The translations under genes were made by a program, and so were the position numbers. DNA of 64,000 bases, taken from contig VWZL01000815.1 of NCBI GenBank assembly GCA_013396915.1, positions 157,310 to 221,309 on the forward strand, given 5' to 3'. This DNA comes from Stercorarius parasiticus. Its lineage: Eukaryota; Chordata; Aves; Charadriiformes; Stercorariidae. Positions 1 through 11,777 of the stretch are shown here, in pieces. The number at the start of each line of letters is the position of its first letter. The first letter of the stretch is position 1. The notes under the pieces are model-generated. The model was not told the origin of the DNA. It made no database searches and saw nothing but the letters and a program-made list of their open reading frames with translations.

Positions 1-300
1 GGGGGGGGCAGAGAAAAATCCACCAAGTGAATCTGTGTTATTTATCACTTTGAGTCTTTGTGTGGTTTTGTGTTTGGGATGTTTTTTGTTTTTTTTTTTG
101 AAAACATTTGTTTTATTTTGGGTTCATTCTGTGGAACTCAAATAACACAAATCCGCGTCGCCGTCTCCTGGGTCCTGTCGAGGGACGTTGCTGTTGACTG
201 ACGGGTGCCGCCCGCCAGAGCTGCCTCTGTCTCCGATTTTTCTCGTGTTGCCCGTGGAACGTAACGGGAAAACCACGGAATAAAAATCTCGTTTGTCTCA
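1..300 (+). other. Possible 3' UTR end of a converging neighbour gene
   Basis: No coding exon is recognisable here. An AATAAA at 279-284 on the + strand is followed within 20 bases by a T/G-rich stretch, the arrangement of a polyadenylation site. In mammals the gene flanking this aquaporin block is RACGAP1, pointing towards the aquaporins; in the present orientation that would be a + strand gene ending at the left edge. The RACGAP1 assignment is an inference from synteny only. A competing - strand AATAAA at 117-112 means the strand is not certain. Confidence 0.3.
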
Positions 301-522
301 TGGTGCCGCTCCCGAGTCTTTGGAAGGGGGAGAGGGGGGCGGAGGAGCCTTTGGAGCTTTTCAGGGGGTTTTGGAGGGGACGGGGGAGTGGGCAGCGCTG
401 GTTTGGGGGAAATCCCGTCGCCCCGGGGTTTCGGGTCACGAACCAGCTGATTGGGGAAAGAGATGAAATTAGTGGGTTTGGGTTTAAAAAAAAAAATTAA
501 AATGTAATTGTTTGTATGTTTT

Positions 523-570
523 GAATTTTGTATTTTTTTGAATTTTGTGTTTTTTGAATTTTGTTTCTTT
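523..570. repeat. Short A/T minisatellite, about 3 copies of 16-17 bases
   Basis: Units starting at 523, 540 and 556 all open with GAATTTTGT followed by a run of T. The copies differ by one or two bases and in T-run length, consistent with slippage. Confidence 0.75.
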
Positions 571-748
571 GGCATTGCGAGCAATTGCAGCGAGCTCTGC
601 GTGGCAGCAGGGAGGGGACAGCAGCGTCACACGCGTCCCCTCTGCCAGAGCCTGCTGGGGCGTGCGGGGAGCGCAGAAATGGGGCTGGGACCGTGGCAAT
701 GGCCCCACCCAGAGCGAGCAGTTCCTCCTCCCTACGTTTTTGGGTTGA

Positions 749-766
749 TTTTTTTTTTTTTTTTTT
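749..766. repeat. Homopolymer run of 18 T
   Basis: An uninterrupted T run followed by an A/T-rich tract. It may be the A tail of an old minus-strand retro-insertion, but no target-site duplication was identified. Confidence 0.7.
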
Positions 767-1733
767 ACCATTTGCAATAATTAGATTAATTAGAATGAAA
801 TTCATTAAATTAAAGCCAAAGAGATTCCAGTTATCTTTTATATAGTTTTTTCTTTTTTTCAAATTTCTTTCAAAATCCCCTCTGGCACAGGTCTGTGGGG
901 TCAGGCAGGCGCATCCCCGTTGCCCTTTTCCCCAAAACTCAAGGAATTGAGAGAAAAATGGGGCACTTGAGCCAAGCCGGGGCGCGGAGCCTGGTGCCTC
1001 AAAATCCCTGGGGACGGGGATCCCGATGGGATGCTCGGAAAAGGGTTGGAGAGGTCAGAAACCAGCTGTCGGATTTGGCGAAGGTTTTATTGCAATTTAG
1101 GGAAAGCTGCGGCATCCGCAGCAGTTACAGAGAAACCGGAGCTGGAGCAATAGAGGTTTGAGTAGAGGCTGATCCGTGTGGCAGAAATTTAGGAGGCGGC
1201 AACTGGGAAACTCCAATGGATAAATCCTTCCCGCGGAGCATCCGATCCCCGGAGGGGTCTGACATCCCCAGGCTGGTGGTGCTGGAAAGCCGATGCCTTG
1301 ATTTGCCGTTTAATTGTACCTTAAAATTCAAAAACAAACACACACCAAACGCCTTCACGGAATAGAAGCTCCTCCTAAAATCCCTCCGAGGAGCTGTGAA
1401 ACGGGCGGTGATTTTCTCCTTTGCAAAGGAGCAGCTGCTTTGCTTCGAGGAGACCGAAACGCGGTCAAACCCCCTAGAAATGCAAATGATCCCGCCACGT
1501 TAACACTGAAACGAAGTGCAAGAGGTCAGGACAAAGCCTGGTGAGAGCAAACCAGCCTCATTCCATCGCAAACTATTAAATCCCCCCCCAATAGCTTAAT
1601 TTTCCGTGTCTTGTTTTATTGGAAATAAACACCAGAGACTCCACCTGAGCCAGTGAAAGGGAGAAGCAGCACCAGGCGTAGGGAGCCTTTGCACCGAACC
1701 CCCCGATTTGTGGCTCCACGTTAAAATCCCTCA

Positions 1734-1739
1734 TTTATT
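1734..1739 (-). terminator. GCGL: GCGL polyadenylation signal
   Basis: AATAAA on the - strand about 30 nt after the stop codon would give a very short 3' UTR. A second AATAAA lies at 1620-1615; which is used cannot be told from sequence. Confidence 0.45.
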
Positions 1740-1769
1740 CAGTTTTAATTCACATTCATTTGGGATGAC

Positions 1770-1845
1770 TTACGCCGGCGGTGGGAGCGCGGGCGGGAAG
1801 GGGATGCTGCGGGGCTCCTCCTGCAGGGACCTCTTGGTGGAGCTG
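1770..1845 (-). CDS. GCGL: GCGL exon 4: C-terminal peptide, tandem NAGNAG acceptor
   Basis: The acceptor reads TTTCAGCAG, so splicing can start at 1845 or three bases later; both stay in frame and change only the number of serines before Thr-Lys-Arg. TAA stop at 1772-1770. The exon is proline-rich after the dibasic site. Confidence 0.85.
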
Positions 1846-2934
1846 CTGAAAATAAGAAAAAACCCAGAGGGGAAAACTAAAACCGCGTAATCGATGGGGA
1901 CCGGGGGCTGGCGGGGCGGCGGGAGGTGATTTCCCAGCACAGCCCCGTCCCCCTCTCCCCGTTTCACCTGAACTGCTTGGTGTTGATGAGCCAGTGGACA
2001 AAGTCCTTGGCCTTCATCTTGTCCAGGTAGCGGGTGAAGTCACTGGTGAAGGTGCCTTCCGAGTGTCGCTTGGTGTTGGAGGCAAAGTTTTGGGTGCTTT
2101 GCGACTTGTCTGACTGCCACCTGCATGGGAGAGAAGGATGGGGGGAGAAAACGGGGTTTAATGCACAGTCGTGGGATCGGGATCCTGCACCAGGTCCCCA
2201 CGGCAGGGGCTGGGTCCTCTGAAGTACTTCACTGTGTGGAGCATCCTCCAGGAAAGTGATAATAGTAGATAAAAATAATATTCAGTTTCAAGGGGGTCCA
2301 CTGAGCCTGGCCGGGGTGTTCCTGACATCAAATATATGCAATATCCAATCCCATATTATTTGCTTTATGGCTTGCTGGGCTGCAGTGGGTTCGTGCCCCC
2401 ACCCTGGTCCCTTTTGCTGCTCCCGGGAGGGAACATGGTGCTGCCCCGAGGTTTGGATCAACCTCCTCCAGCTCCAGGATGGAGACCTGATGTCGATATT
2501 CCCCTTTCACAAATTCACCCCAGCAGAAGGTCCCCAAGAAGGTCTCTGCCGGCGCAGAGGGGGCTCAGCACCCTGCCCGAAGCATCGCCCCATCCTGGCT
2601 CTGCCCCATCGTGTCCCCGTCTCTGTTCTGACACTGAAATCCTGGGGGGCGACATGGCAATGGCCCCGTGCGGGCTGGTGGGGAGCCAGAAGGGAGCTTC
2701 TCCGGATAAATAAAAGAGAAAGAGGCACATGGCAACGGCCCCGGCGCCGGGAGAGCCGGCAGCGCCGGGAGCAGGGAGGGCTGAGCTGCTGCGACAGCCC
2801 CTGGCCGCCCCGGCCGGCTCCGGCGCCCCGTACCTGGACGTGTCCTCCAAGTCCTTGGGGCCCATCTGCCACCCCGCCGGGATCAGCACGGCAAACACCA
2901 GCCCGGAGAGGTACAGCCAGCGGATGAGCTGCAT
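1770..2934 (-). CDS. GCGL: Glucagon-like peptide precursor (GCGL), three coding exons
   Basis: Encodes a secreted peptide hormone of the glucagon/secretin superfamily. Coding parts are 2834-2934, 1968-2120 and 1770-1845; they join in frame to 330 nt (109 aa plus stop). Residues 1-23 form a hydrophobic signal peptide starting [12 protein letters not shown] propeptide ends in Lys51-Arg52, a prohormone convertase site. The mature peptide starts at His53 ([17 protein letters not shown]...), with the glucagon-family N-terminus HSxGTFTSD and the C-terminal FVHWLIN helix face. The next dibasic site is Lys89-Arg90, so the peptide could extend to about residue 88. Only one hormone domain is present, unlike proglucagon (glucagon, GLP-1, GLP-2). 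In chicken, GCGL acts through a dedicated receptor and has been proposed to inhibit TSH release. The start Met is the only one placed before the hydrophobic core; its Kozak context is weak. GIP and true GCG are excluded by the peptide sequence and single-hormone layout. Confidence 0.94.
1968..2120 (-). CDS. GCGL: GCGL exon 3: propeptide, KR cleavage site and hormone domain
   Basis: Acceptor ATGCAG ends at 2121, donor AG/GTGAAA has GT at 1967-1966. The 153-nt exon carries Lys51-Arg52 and all of the conserved hormone from His53 to Phe84, the one-hormone-per-exon pattern of the glucagon family. Confidence 0.95.
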
Positions 2935-2942
2935 CTGTCTCT
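2834..2942 (-). CDS. GCGL: GCGL exon 2: signal peptide and start of propeptide
   Basis: Acceptor CTCCAG at 2948-2943, ATG at 2934-2932, donor CAG/GTACGG with GT at 2833-2832. Codes residues 1-33 plus two bases of Arg34. Confidence 0.9.
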
Positions 2943-3164
2943 CTGGAGAAGGCAGAAATTGAGATAGAAACGTGCAGGGCAGCAATCGCCATCGACCCCC
3001 CCAGCCCCTGCGGGAGCCCCGGCAGCGGGACAGACCCTGAACGGGACAACCTCCTTCCCAGGCACCATTTTATGGGTCCACGTGAAAATTGCACCTCCAC
3101 AATTACCTACCAGCACGTCTACCCTTGCTTAGGCGCGGGCACACAGCCGCGAGAACAGGTTTGT

Positions 3165-3350
3165 ATAATCTAAAGATATAATTAATCGCAATAAACTTTA
3201 TCGCCAAGCTCCCCTTTTCTGGGTAGGAGCAATATTTCTATCTTGAGCTTATCACCAGGGTGCTGGAGAACTTTCCCCACCATTAGCTGCTCAGAAAAGC
3301 AGCTTTCAACAGAGTTGATTAATTAGAGTTTCACGTTATCTTTGCTGGAT
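3165..3350. promoter_or_regulatory. A/T-rich homeodomain-type core sites in GCGL intron 1
   Basis: Two clusters with TAATTA-type cores (around 3178-3186 and 3317-3328) stand out in an otherwise mixed intron. Such motifs fit neuronal homeodomain enhancers, but short A/T motifs occur by chance and no conservation could be tested. Confidence 0.2.
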
Positions 3351-3500
3351 GCCTCAGCAGTTCAGGGGGAGTAAAATGCCAAACCCCACCCATCATTTGC
3401 TGAAAATCAGACTTTTGATTGCCTGTCAACAAGCTCTTTCGTTAGGCTGGCTGAATTTCTTCAGAGATCGGTAGTAAAGAAGGGAGGAAAAGGCTCTTAC

Positions 3501-3570
3501 CTTCTGCAGAGACAACCGTTCCCCTAAAAGCAAGATCCTATTTTCCTCCTTCGCTCTGGTTGTGGCTAAA
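3501..3570 (-). other. GCGL: Probable GCGL non-coding exon 1
   Basis: A strong donor (AG/GTAAGAG, GT at 3500-3499) sits 558 nt upstream of the coding exon acceptor, which matches a 5' UTR exon. The high-coordinate end is set only by a TATA-like TTAAAA near 3597-3589 and is approximate. Confidence 0.5.
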
Positions 3571-6500
3571 CTCTTCTCCTTACCGGTGCTTTTAAGCTTG
3601 TTAGCAGGATGCTAAAAGCTGACGGGTAGGTCACCAGGACTCCTGGTTTTAGTTGGATGGGTCATTATGAATCATTACAGGATTTTTTAAGTGGGGCTGT
3701 TGCAAAAAATACAGTTGTTGCCATATTTTCCACCTTAACGCCTTCAGCGAGGGGTTGGTTTGTTGGTTTTTTTTGTGTGTTGTTGTTGCTGTTTCTCTTG
3801 TCTTTTCTATTTTTTTTCCACTTCTCGGACCGAAGGAGTGACCCGTCGGTTTGCTCCTTGCAGGTGAGGTGGCCCCTTATTGCCACAGCACATCTTGTGT
3901 GGAGAAATGATTTCTCTGCCCGCGGGGCTGCCCTTTCAAACACCTTTGGTTTGAGATAAAAAACATTAAGAAACAAGTGAAAGCGAAATTGTAAAAGAAG
4001 CATTTTGCAGCAGCACTTGCTGCTGCTTCCTGCCATGTAAAACTGGGGTGAGGGCTCGTCAGCTGGAGACCCATCACGTTTGGTCCAAGCCTGGGCTTGT
4101 CCCCCCAAAGCCAGATGTGAAACTGGGGCCATTCACCACCATTTCTTCTATTTGGGGATGACGGGAAGCACTGTGGGTGGCCGTGGATCTGGGTCAGTGT
4201 TTTTCCCCATGGGACATCCTGGCTCAGCCCAGGAGCTGGGGGAACATCTGGAACTCATCAGGCCAAGGACAATAGTTTTGCAGGGGTGTCTCCTGGGAAC
4301 TGGGCTCATTTTTTCAAATCCTCGAGTCCGGCGAAGGAGAAAAGGCTTGAGAAGAGTAAAACCGAGGGTAGTCCTAAAGGACTGGACCTTGCCCTGGGTG
4401 CTGACAGCTCCAGGTGGACAGGGAGCAAAGCCCTCAGGTCCCTGAAGGTGCTGGGAGGTCAGATGAGCTTTTGAGGGCTGCGTTTCTGGGGCAGTTTTGA
4501 GATATTTGGGGAGCTCTTGGCTAAGGAATGTCTACGGTTCAGTGCTTGGGCAGAGAAAAGAAAGTCTTAGGAAACTGGGCCATGTTTTTCCCTCGCCCAA
4601 CACCAGCATCCCAAAGAGACAAGGGCTCCAAGTCCTGATTTCTCCGCCACTTACTGTCCTCTCCTCCTGGGACTTTTCTTCTCGTGGTTGGGTAATTATT
4701 ATTATTCTACCAAAGAGATTTCTGCAATTATTGTCACTGTCAAAATATGGCTAGTGTTCAGGGGACATTCTTCTTGAAGAGCCTTTTAATTAGGGCCAAC
4801 AATGGCCTTACAACAAAGCCTGACATCAGAGGAAGAAGGTAGGAGATTAATTAGCTCAGCCTTTGGAGGAGAGGTCCAGATCTCCCACCCATCACCTGGA
4901 TAGGATATTTACTAATTAGCTTCTGATGACACTGTTTGTGATGTCCCCCTGGCCCAGGAAGACACCTGCAGTGGTGGGGGGCTCAGGAGGAGAAATTCAG
5001 CTCAGGCAGTGCAGTGCGTGCCGGGTTACTTCTTGGTTTTCTTAATCGTGACTCCCCGTGTCAGAGTGGGTTGGAGAATGTCCTACCGGACACCTCCTCC
5101 CCGTCCACCGGTGATTTTCACCATCCCGTTGGGATGTGGTGGTCTCCCCTTCCCAAGTGTCCTCTGTGATCTTCGGGCTGAGTTGCTGGTGGCTTTCTCA
5201 CGCTGGAGGACTGAAGCATGGGGGCATGGACCTGTTTTTTCAGATGCCCATGTGGATCTGGATTTTGTCCCATTTTATGACTTGGAGAGGTTTTTACGGA
5301 CAGCAGGTGGCAGCCTTCCTCCGCCCGTCCTTCTGCCTCGCCGCCTCCTCACTGCTCAGCAGCTGCCAACGCACCCGCTCTGTCCCTGCAAGGACGGAAG
5401 CGATGCGATGCCCCTCTCTTTGGGGATGGAAGACCCCGGGCTGGGGGATGCTGTCGGTGGTGGCGTAGTGATGCCCCAGCCCAGGTGGGGTGGTTTTGGC
5501 TCAAATCCCTGCTCCGTGTGCAACTTTGGAGAAGCACCTTTGAGGACACATGAGCATCCTGCACTGATGGAGCATGGACCAAAGAAGTTGATAAGGGAGA
5601 ACTCCTGGACCGTACTCCATGTCCACCAACCCTTAGATAAACTCATCCATACCACATCCAGCCTTTGCTGCACTTTCCCATTAGTTGCCCCCAGGACCGG
5701 TTGTGTGGCCGACCTGCCCACCTCTGCCAGTCCTGGTCTCTGCAAGCATGGGGAGAGGCAGGAGGAGCCAGGCTGCTCGAATGGGGATGGTGGGACGTGG
5801 GCTGTCCAAAATCAGGCTGGAAACAAGATGAATTTATGCTTAAGCCTGCTCTTAAATTATCTCACACACCTGCCATCAGCCAGCTCCTGCTTTGGGGCTG
5901 GCTTTCCCTGCCTGGCATGATGGGGTGAGGCTGGCATGCCTCGATGCCTCGATGCAACAGCCTGAAGGCAACCACAAAGTCACCTTAGATACATCAAACT
6001 GCTCCAATACTACTTTCCTGTAGCTGCAGGTGCAGTCGAACCAAGTGATGGTTAATTCTGGAGCGATTTACTGTGAGCGAGGAGGAATAAAGGCTTTGAC
6101 TTCACCTTCTTGGACCCTCTGCAAAGAGACCCTCATCTCCCCCAAGGGTGCATTTTGAGTCTAACCCAGTGCAAGGGAGCCAGGGATGGAAAACCCTTCC
6201 CCTGTGCATCCCCAAAACTGCAGTTCAGAGCCCACTGCCCCATGGATCCGCGCTCTCCACTCTTGTTTTCCTCATGGCTGAAGGTGTTCATGGCCTCCTC
6301 CCTCCCTCCCGAATTGGAGGCAATTTTATACCCGTGCATCAGAGCCTCCTGCCTCTTGCTGGCAGCGGCTACTGCCAAGGCATAACTGGGCAAAGAAAGA
6401 CCTTCTCGGGTCAGTGGTTTAACCTGAAACACCTCCTTCAGGGGGACGCTGAGTGCGCGGTTTCAGTTTCAGCATCTTTGTGGCTTTTTTTCCCGTGTTT

Positions 6501-8928
6501 TGCTTTACAGGTGTTCTTTAAGAGCAAAGGGAGGGCCATTAAAGAAAGACATTCTGCGTTCCCAGCGAGGGATTTTGGCAGCTCTGGAGGGACATGGATT
6601 ATTTTCCTGCCTATTTTCCCCTTTGTGCATGTGTTTTTAGACAGAAAACAGTATCTGCCTTTGATGCTGCAGTCGAGAGCCTGCAGCCTCCCGGCTTGTG
6701 CTCGTGGCTGACCCTTGATGCCAAGGAGGAAGAGTGTGGGGGGATGCAGGGATGGTGCTGAGCTACATGGCAGGCTGTGATGTGCTCCTTTGGAGCCATC
6801 AGCCCTTATGCATTGGAGTCAATGCCGTCGAGCCTTTCCTGAAACCATGCTCAGGCTGTATCTACCCCATAGTGGATCTCCGTTTTTGATGAATCTACCA
6901 CTTTTTTCCCTTCGCTGTTAAGGGAGCAGAAGGAAACTGGGTGAGGTCCCTCTTACTCCCAGCTCCCATTGCTCTCCTGTCCCCGACCACCTTTCACGAG
7001 CACTAAACGTCCGTGAGACATGCACGGCAAGGAAAACCATTGGGTGCCACGGCCAAGGACGTGCTCACCATGTGGGAAACTTGAACATGAGCCTGGAGAA
7101 GTGGAACAGGTTTCCTTAGTGGGTGGGTGGACCAGAAACCAGCTTGTGCCCCTGCTGGGCTGGGAGATGAGTGGGCTAATTGGGAATTGTAGGAAAAAAG
7201 CATCAGGGTCAAGTGTGGGGCTCTCCCTTTGGGGATCTGGTGGGCATCCAGCTGTGGTGATGCTGGTGCAAGAGTGTCCCTGCTCCTTCTCAACAGGGGC
7301 AGCTGCTGGTCATTGGGGTTCATGTGACGATCAGATCAGAGGCTCTGTCCTTTCACCTGGGTTAACTACTGCATTTTTACCTCCTTCGGCTAAAACCCCA
7401 GCAATCAGCCTCGGCAGGTGGAGCGGGATGGGGGACACCTGGCTGAGCCCTCGCTGCCTACAAAACCTGGTGCTTGGGTCTTCTGTAGCCCCCAGCCCTC
7501 CCAGCCCAGCTTCTCTCCCGCTCCCTGTGTCCTCCCAGCACCTGGCTCTGCGGTGGGAGGTGGGTGCTTCCCTTTTGCTTTTGGAGGAGAGCGGCTGCCG
7601 TGCCAGGCGCTATTAGCGTGTTTTTGAGTAAGTTGTGGGTGTGCTGAGCAGTTTTGGTCCCTCGGGGCGCCCTGGCCCAGCGCCAAGTGGTTGCTGGTTT
7701 GTGCTGGGGCCCTGCGGGAGCTGAACTGGGGCAGCTCTGGGCAAGCAGAGCTGTGAGCGTGTGGGGAGCTCCTGGGGCGATGCCTGTGGGGCTGGGTGGC
7801 TGTGGGGAGGTTTGGCTCAGCACCTCGGTGGTTCTGAGCCTGCAGCCTGCCAAAAGCCCAGTGTAGGGTTAGGGGAGGTTTTCTAATTACTCTTCTTTAT
7901 CTGAGGCAAAGGGAGGTGGCGGTTCACAGGTTAATTCTGTTAAGTGTCCCTTGGCTCTGAAATGTGGAAAACTGTCAGGTTTATTTTTTTTTTTTACCTG
8001 CCTCTTCTTCCTGCTCATAATGCTGTAAAAATCTTGGACCCTAACGAGGGAAGTTACTGTGGTGCGTGGGCTAAAAAGTCCTCAGTGGAGTCTGGAGCAA
8101 ATGTAGTGGAGGCTTTAATTTCATCCTCTTGATTTCTACGGGGCCTTTGCAGGCTTGTGTGTGATTAAATAACCCTTAACTCCTCAGCTTTGCAAAAAAT
8201 CCCCTACTAGAGACCTCCTTTGGCTGTTTGCGATGGCTTTTAGTTTGGCAGTGGTCGTTGGTAACCGGCTGATGAAACCTGATCATGGCATAAATCAAAA
8301 CTTCTTCGCATTCAAATGCAACAATTAATCCTGGGTGTGTTGGTGTAATTAGATGACAAATTATGCCTCAAGATTCACTTGCTTGTTTATATAGAGAAGC
8401 CGTGTTTGCTCAGCCGGAGATGCTTGGCTGTGGTTTTCAGTCCACCCCAGGGGATGTCGAATGATAAAGTCAGGGAGCTGCAGCTGCAGAATTCAGGCCC
8501 TTTGGCCTCCGCTCCATCACCTGGAGACTGGAAGCTTGTTCGCCTGCTTTCACCAACTATTTTATCGGCAAGCTTGAATTGTCTGAGCCCTCCTTCTTCC
8601 AAGATGTTAGTCCAAAATTTATTCTTGCCGTGCTCAAGCCTTGTACAGGAGGGTTTGAGCCCCACCAGGTTGGGGCAGGGGTTGCCTGCAGACCTGCAGC
8701 TCCCATGCCCAGGTAGAGGCACCCCTTGCTGTTTTGGGTACCTGATTTGGCTGTTCTGGTCTAGTTTGGAGACTGTGGGGCTGGCTTTCAGCCCAAGCTG
8801 GAAACCCAGCAGCTAATCTGCAGCTGGCTGTTTGCTCCCAGTGCCGCGGGATGTCTCATTCGCAGCCCGGCTGGGAGCGTGCCTTGGTGTGGGTGGATGC
8901 GCTCTGCGGTGGGGAAGAGCCTTGTTAT

Positions 8929-9300
8929 CACAGAATCGCCTGGGCTGGAAGGAAGGGACCTAGTCAGGTCGAGTCTAGCCATCACCCTAACTCTGACAAA
9001 AGCCATCACTAAGCCATATCTCTAAGCGCTGTGTCCACCCGTCTTTTAAATACCTCCAGGGATGGTGCCTCAGCCACTTCCTTGGGCAGCCTCTTCCAAT
9101 GCTTAATAACCCTTTTCCTAATATCCAATCTAAACGTCCCCTGGTGCAACGTGGGGTCGTTTCCTCTTGTCCTGTCGCCTTTTCCTTGGGAGAAGAGACC
9201 GACCCTGCCCTGGCTCCCCCCTCCTTTCAGGGAGCTGTAGAGAGCGAGAAGGTCTCCCCTCAGCCGCCTCCTCTCAAACCACTGAAAAGCTGGGCTGGCT
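8929..9300 (-). mobile_element. CR1 LINE 3' fragment
   Basis: The - strand encodes the typical CR1 ORF2 C-terminus, with motifs [33 protein letters not shown] and [10 protein letters not shown] in order. The 3' end at about 8929 reads, on the + strand, as the usual CACAGAATC...GGCTGGAAGG tail. It is 5'-truncated, as most avian CR1 copies are, and the frame is still largely open, suggesting a fairly young copy. Confidence 0.92.
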
Positions 9301-11320
9301 GCGGGAGCAGAGGTGCGTTCTTCAGAGGTGTTGCTGTTTCCATGAAAAAAAATAATTACTATTTGGGTGCTGAATAATAGAGAAGGGATGAGTAAACTGG
9401 CGCGCAGGCTCTGGTTCTGGCAGGGATGCTGCCTGCAGAGGGGGAGAACCGAGCGCTGCTGGTTCATGGCATTCGGCTGCGTTTTTTAGCTCAGAACCCA
9501 AAGCAAAATCCTAACACAATGTGGCAAAAATCCAGGGTAGATAAAAAAGCCTGTTGATGTCACTAGTGCTAGTAGGTGCATATTTACACACTCTGAAGCT
9601 TTTATCCACTGATTAACTGTTCTTATGGGATTTCTTTGTGAAACACCCATAGATGTTTTCTTATCTACTGGGAACAAAACAGGCTGATAGTGTTTTATAT
9701 CCCTTTCCCTTATGATGGCGGCTGGTGTTAATAACTGCTGCCATAATTCCTATGGACTCTGATCTCTAGGTGGGGGGCCATGGCTCTTGGTGAAAAAGCG
9801 ATTGTCTGTTTAGATAAATAGCTTTAAAAATTAGGAATATTTTAAAAGTGGAGAAAGGGCTCATTTTCTCTGGCTGATGCTGCTTTGGCAGGAAAACAGC
9901 CGCTCTGTCACCAAATAAATCCTGACAATGAGGGAAAAATCCCAACTGTTAAGTTGAAAGAATTGTTGGGGAAGGAGAATGGATTTTCCTTTATTAGTGG
10001 CTTTTTTTAAAGAGGCAAATTGTGTAGGACATTTTAAGCTTGTTTTCATCAATTTTTTTTTTTCCAGGCTGCACAAGAGGGCATTATATCAACCTGCAGC
10101 TGCACCTTGCTTGTGGGCGAAAGAGCCCTTGCTCTCTTGCCAAGCAGGATTAATGTCAAGCCGGCAGAGAAGGGCCTGTATCCTGGAGGACACATGCCAG
10201 GGCATTTGTTTTATTTTGCTGGCTAGTGGTTATTTTTTTTCTTAGGGGTTGCTACTGAGCTGAACCGGTTCCCCGATCTCGTGCCCGGCCTGGGCTGCGT
10301 GGGAAGGGTCCTGGAGGAGACGTCCTCCCTCGCTCCTGCACATCCTGATGCTGGTTGGAGGCAATGAGCTCGGGGACGTCTTGTTTTGGAGTAAAGCAGC
10401 CCAAATCCTGAGCGTGCATCTCACCTGGGTGGGAGCTCGGACAGTTCGGAGGCCTCTGCTGGGCTGTGGTTTAACAAAGCTGTGTTTAATCCCCTCCGTG
10501 CTCGCCAAATCCTCACATCCTCCTTGCTCTCGGCGCCTGTGCCTGGGAAACCCTCCCGGCTCTGGGGCTGACCTTTCCCAACAAAGCACCTTTGTCAGGC
10601 AGACCTCAGGGCTGCGGGGTTGCTTTTTTATTTTCCCTTCTTTATTTATTGCCCTTTTTTATTGATGTCACCACCCAGCAGCACAAGGACCCATTATACG
10701 AGCCGCTGTTGGACTTTGCTTGTTTGAGGAGGGAGATTAAGAACAAACGGGCAGCGGCGGGCTGTATCCTGGAAAGCGAAGGCCAAAAGCTTGAGCAAGA
10801 GGAAACTTGGCAGCAGAAACAGAGCCCCGATCCAGCCGGTGCTGAGCCTGTGGTCCCCGTGTGCCAGGGAGGGAGGGAACCTTGTTTTCTCATGGGGCAA
10901 TGCGTTTGTTCTTTGGGGAAAGGTGGGTGGAAGCAAGAGTGGGGGTTGGTCCCTCAGGTGGACCTGTTCTTGTGAGGGTCGTACAGGTCCTGTGTCTGTT
11001 CTCCATGGAGTATCCCAGCAGCAGGCACCCATCACTCTCCCATGGGTGTTGCTCCAGAGCACCCACGTTTGGTGCCAGGGCAGGCTCATCCCTGTCCCCT
11101 TCTGGTTGCCCACCTTGGGGCACCTGCTTATAACTTCCAACTCTGAGCTTTAAGGTGCATTTTTGGGGCTGTAGGAATGTGCTGAGTTGGGAATGGAGAC
11201 ACCATGCAGATCTGTTCTAGCCCTGACTGGTCTCTGGACATCTGCCCTTCTCTTTAATTGCATGGTTTTGTGGGGACAACACTCATCTTTTCCTGTATCT
11301 GGAGCCCCCAACATCAGAAG

Positions 11321-11777
11321 GACATGGATCTGTCAGAGCAGAGCCAGAGGTGGCCCTGGAGCTGCTCTGAGGGCTGGAGCCCCTCTGCTGGGAGGACAGG
11401 CTGAGAGAGCTGGGGGGGTTCAGCCTGGAGAAGAGAAGGCTCCGGGGAGACCTTCCAGTCCCTCAAGGGGCTCCAGGAGAGCTGGGGAGGGACTCTGGAG
11501 CAGGGAGGGGAGCCATGGGACGAGGGGGAAGGGCTTTACACTGAAAGAGGGGAGATTGAGATGAGATATTATTAGGAAGAAATGTTTCACTGTGAGGGGG
11601 GTGAGCCCCTGGCCCAGGTTGCCCAGAGAAGCTGGGGATGTGGATCCCTGGAGATATTCGAGGCCAGGTTGGCCAGGGCTTGGAGCAACCTGGTCTGGTG
11701 GGAGGTGTCCCTGCCCAGGGCAGTGGGGTTGTAACGAGATGGTCTTTAAGGCCCCTCCAGTCCCAAATCATTCCATG
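11321..11777 (+). mobile_element. CR1 LINE 3' fragment
   Basis: Recognisable CR1 3' sequence in sense orientation: GAGGGCTGGAGCCCCTCTGC, then TTCAGCCTGGAGAAGAGAAG, then GAAGAAATGTTTCACTGTGA, then GCCCAGGTTGCCCAGAGAAG, ending near TCATTCCATG. The fragment is about 450 nt and 5'-truncated. It is more diverged than the copy at 8929-9300 and its reading frame is broken. Confidence 0.92.

Larger units (their letters stand above)
301..1614. other. Intergenic stretch, no gene recognised
   Basis: Between the possible upstream 3' end and GCGL I see no exon with usable splice sites. The short open frames are uninformative. It contains a 16-base minisatellite (523-570) and an 18-base T run (749-766). 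Confidence 0.5.

Noticed and set aside
5009..5920. 912-nt open reading frame, 303 codons, + strand
   Set aside because: No recognisable domain, low-complexity Pro/Ser/Gly composition, no convincing promoter, and long open frames overlap it on the other strand. G+C-rich non-coding DNA commonly gives such frames.
9009..9467. 152-codon minus-strand frame as a host gene
   Set aside because: Its second half is the CR1 ORF2 C-terminus; the first half is unrelated flanking sequence.
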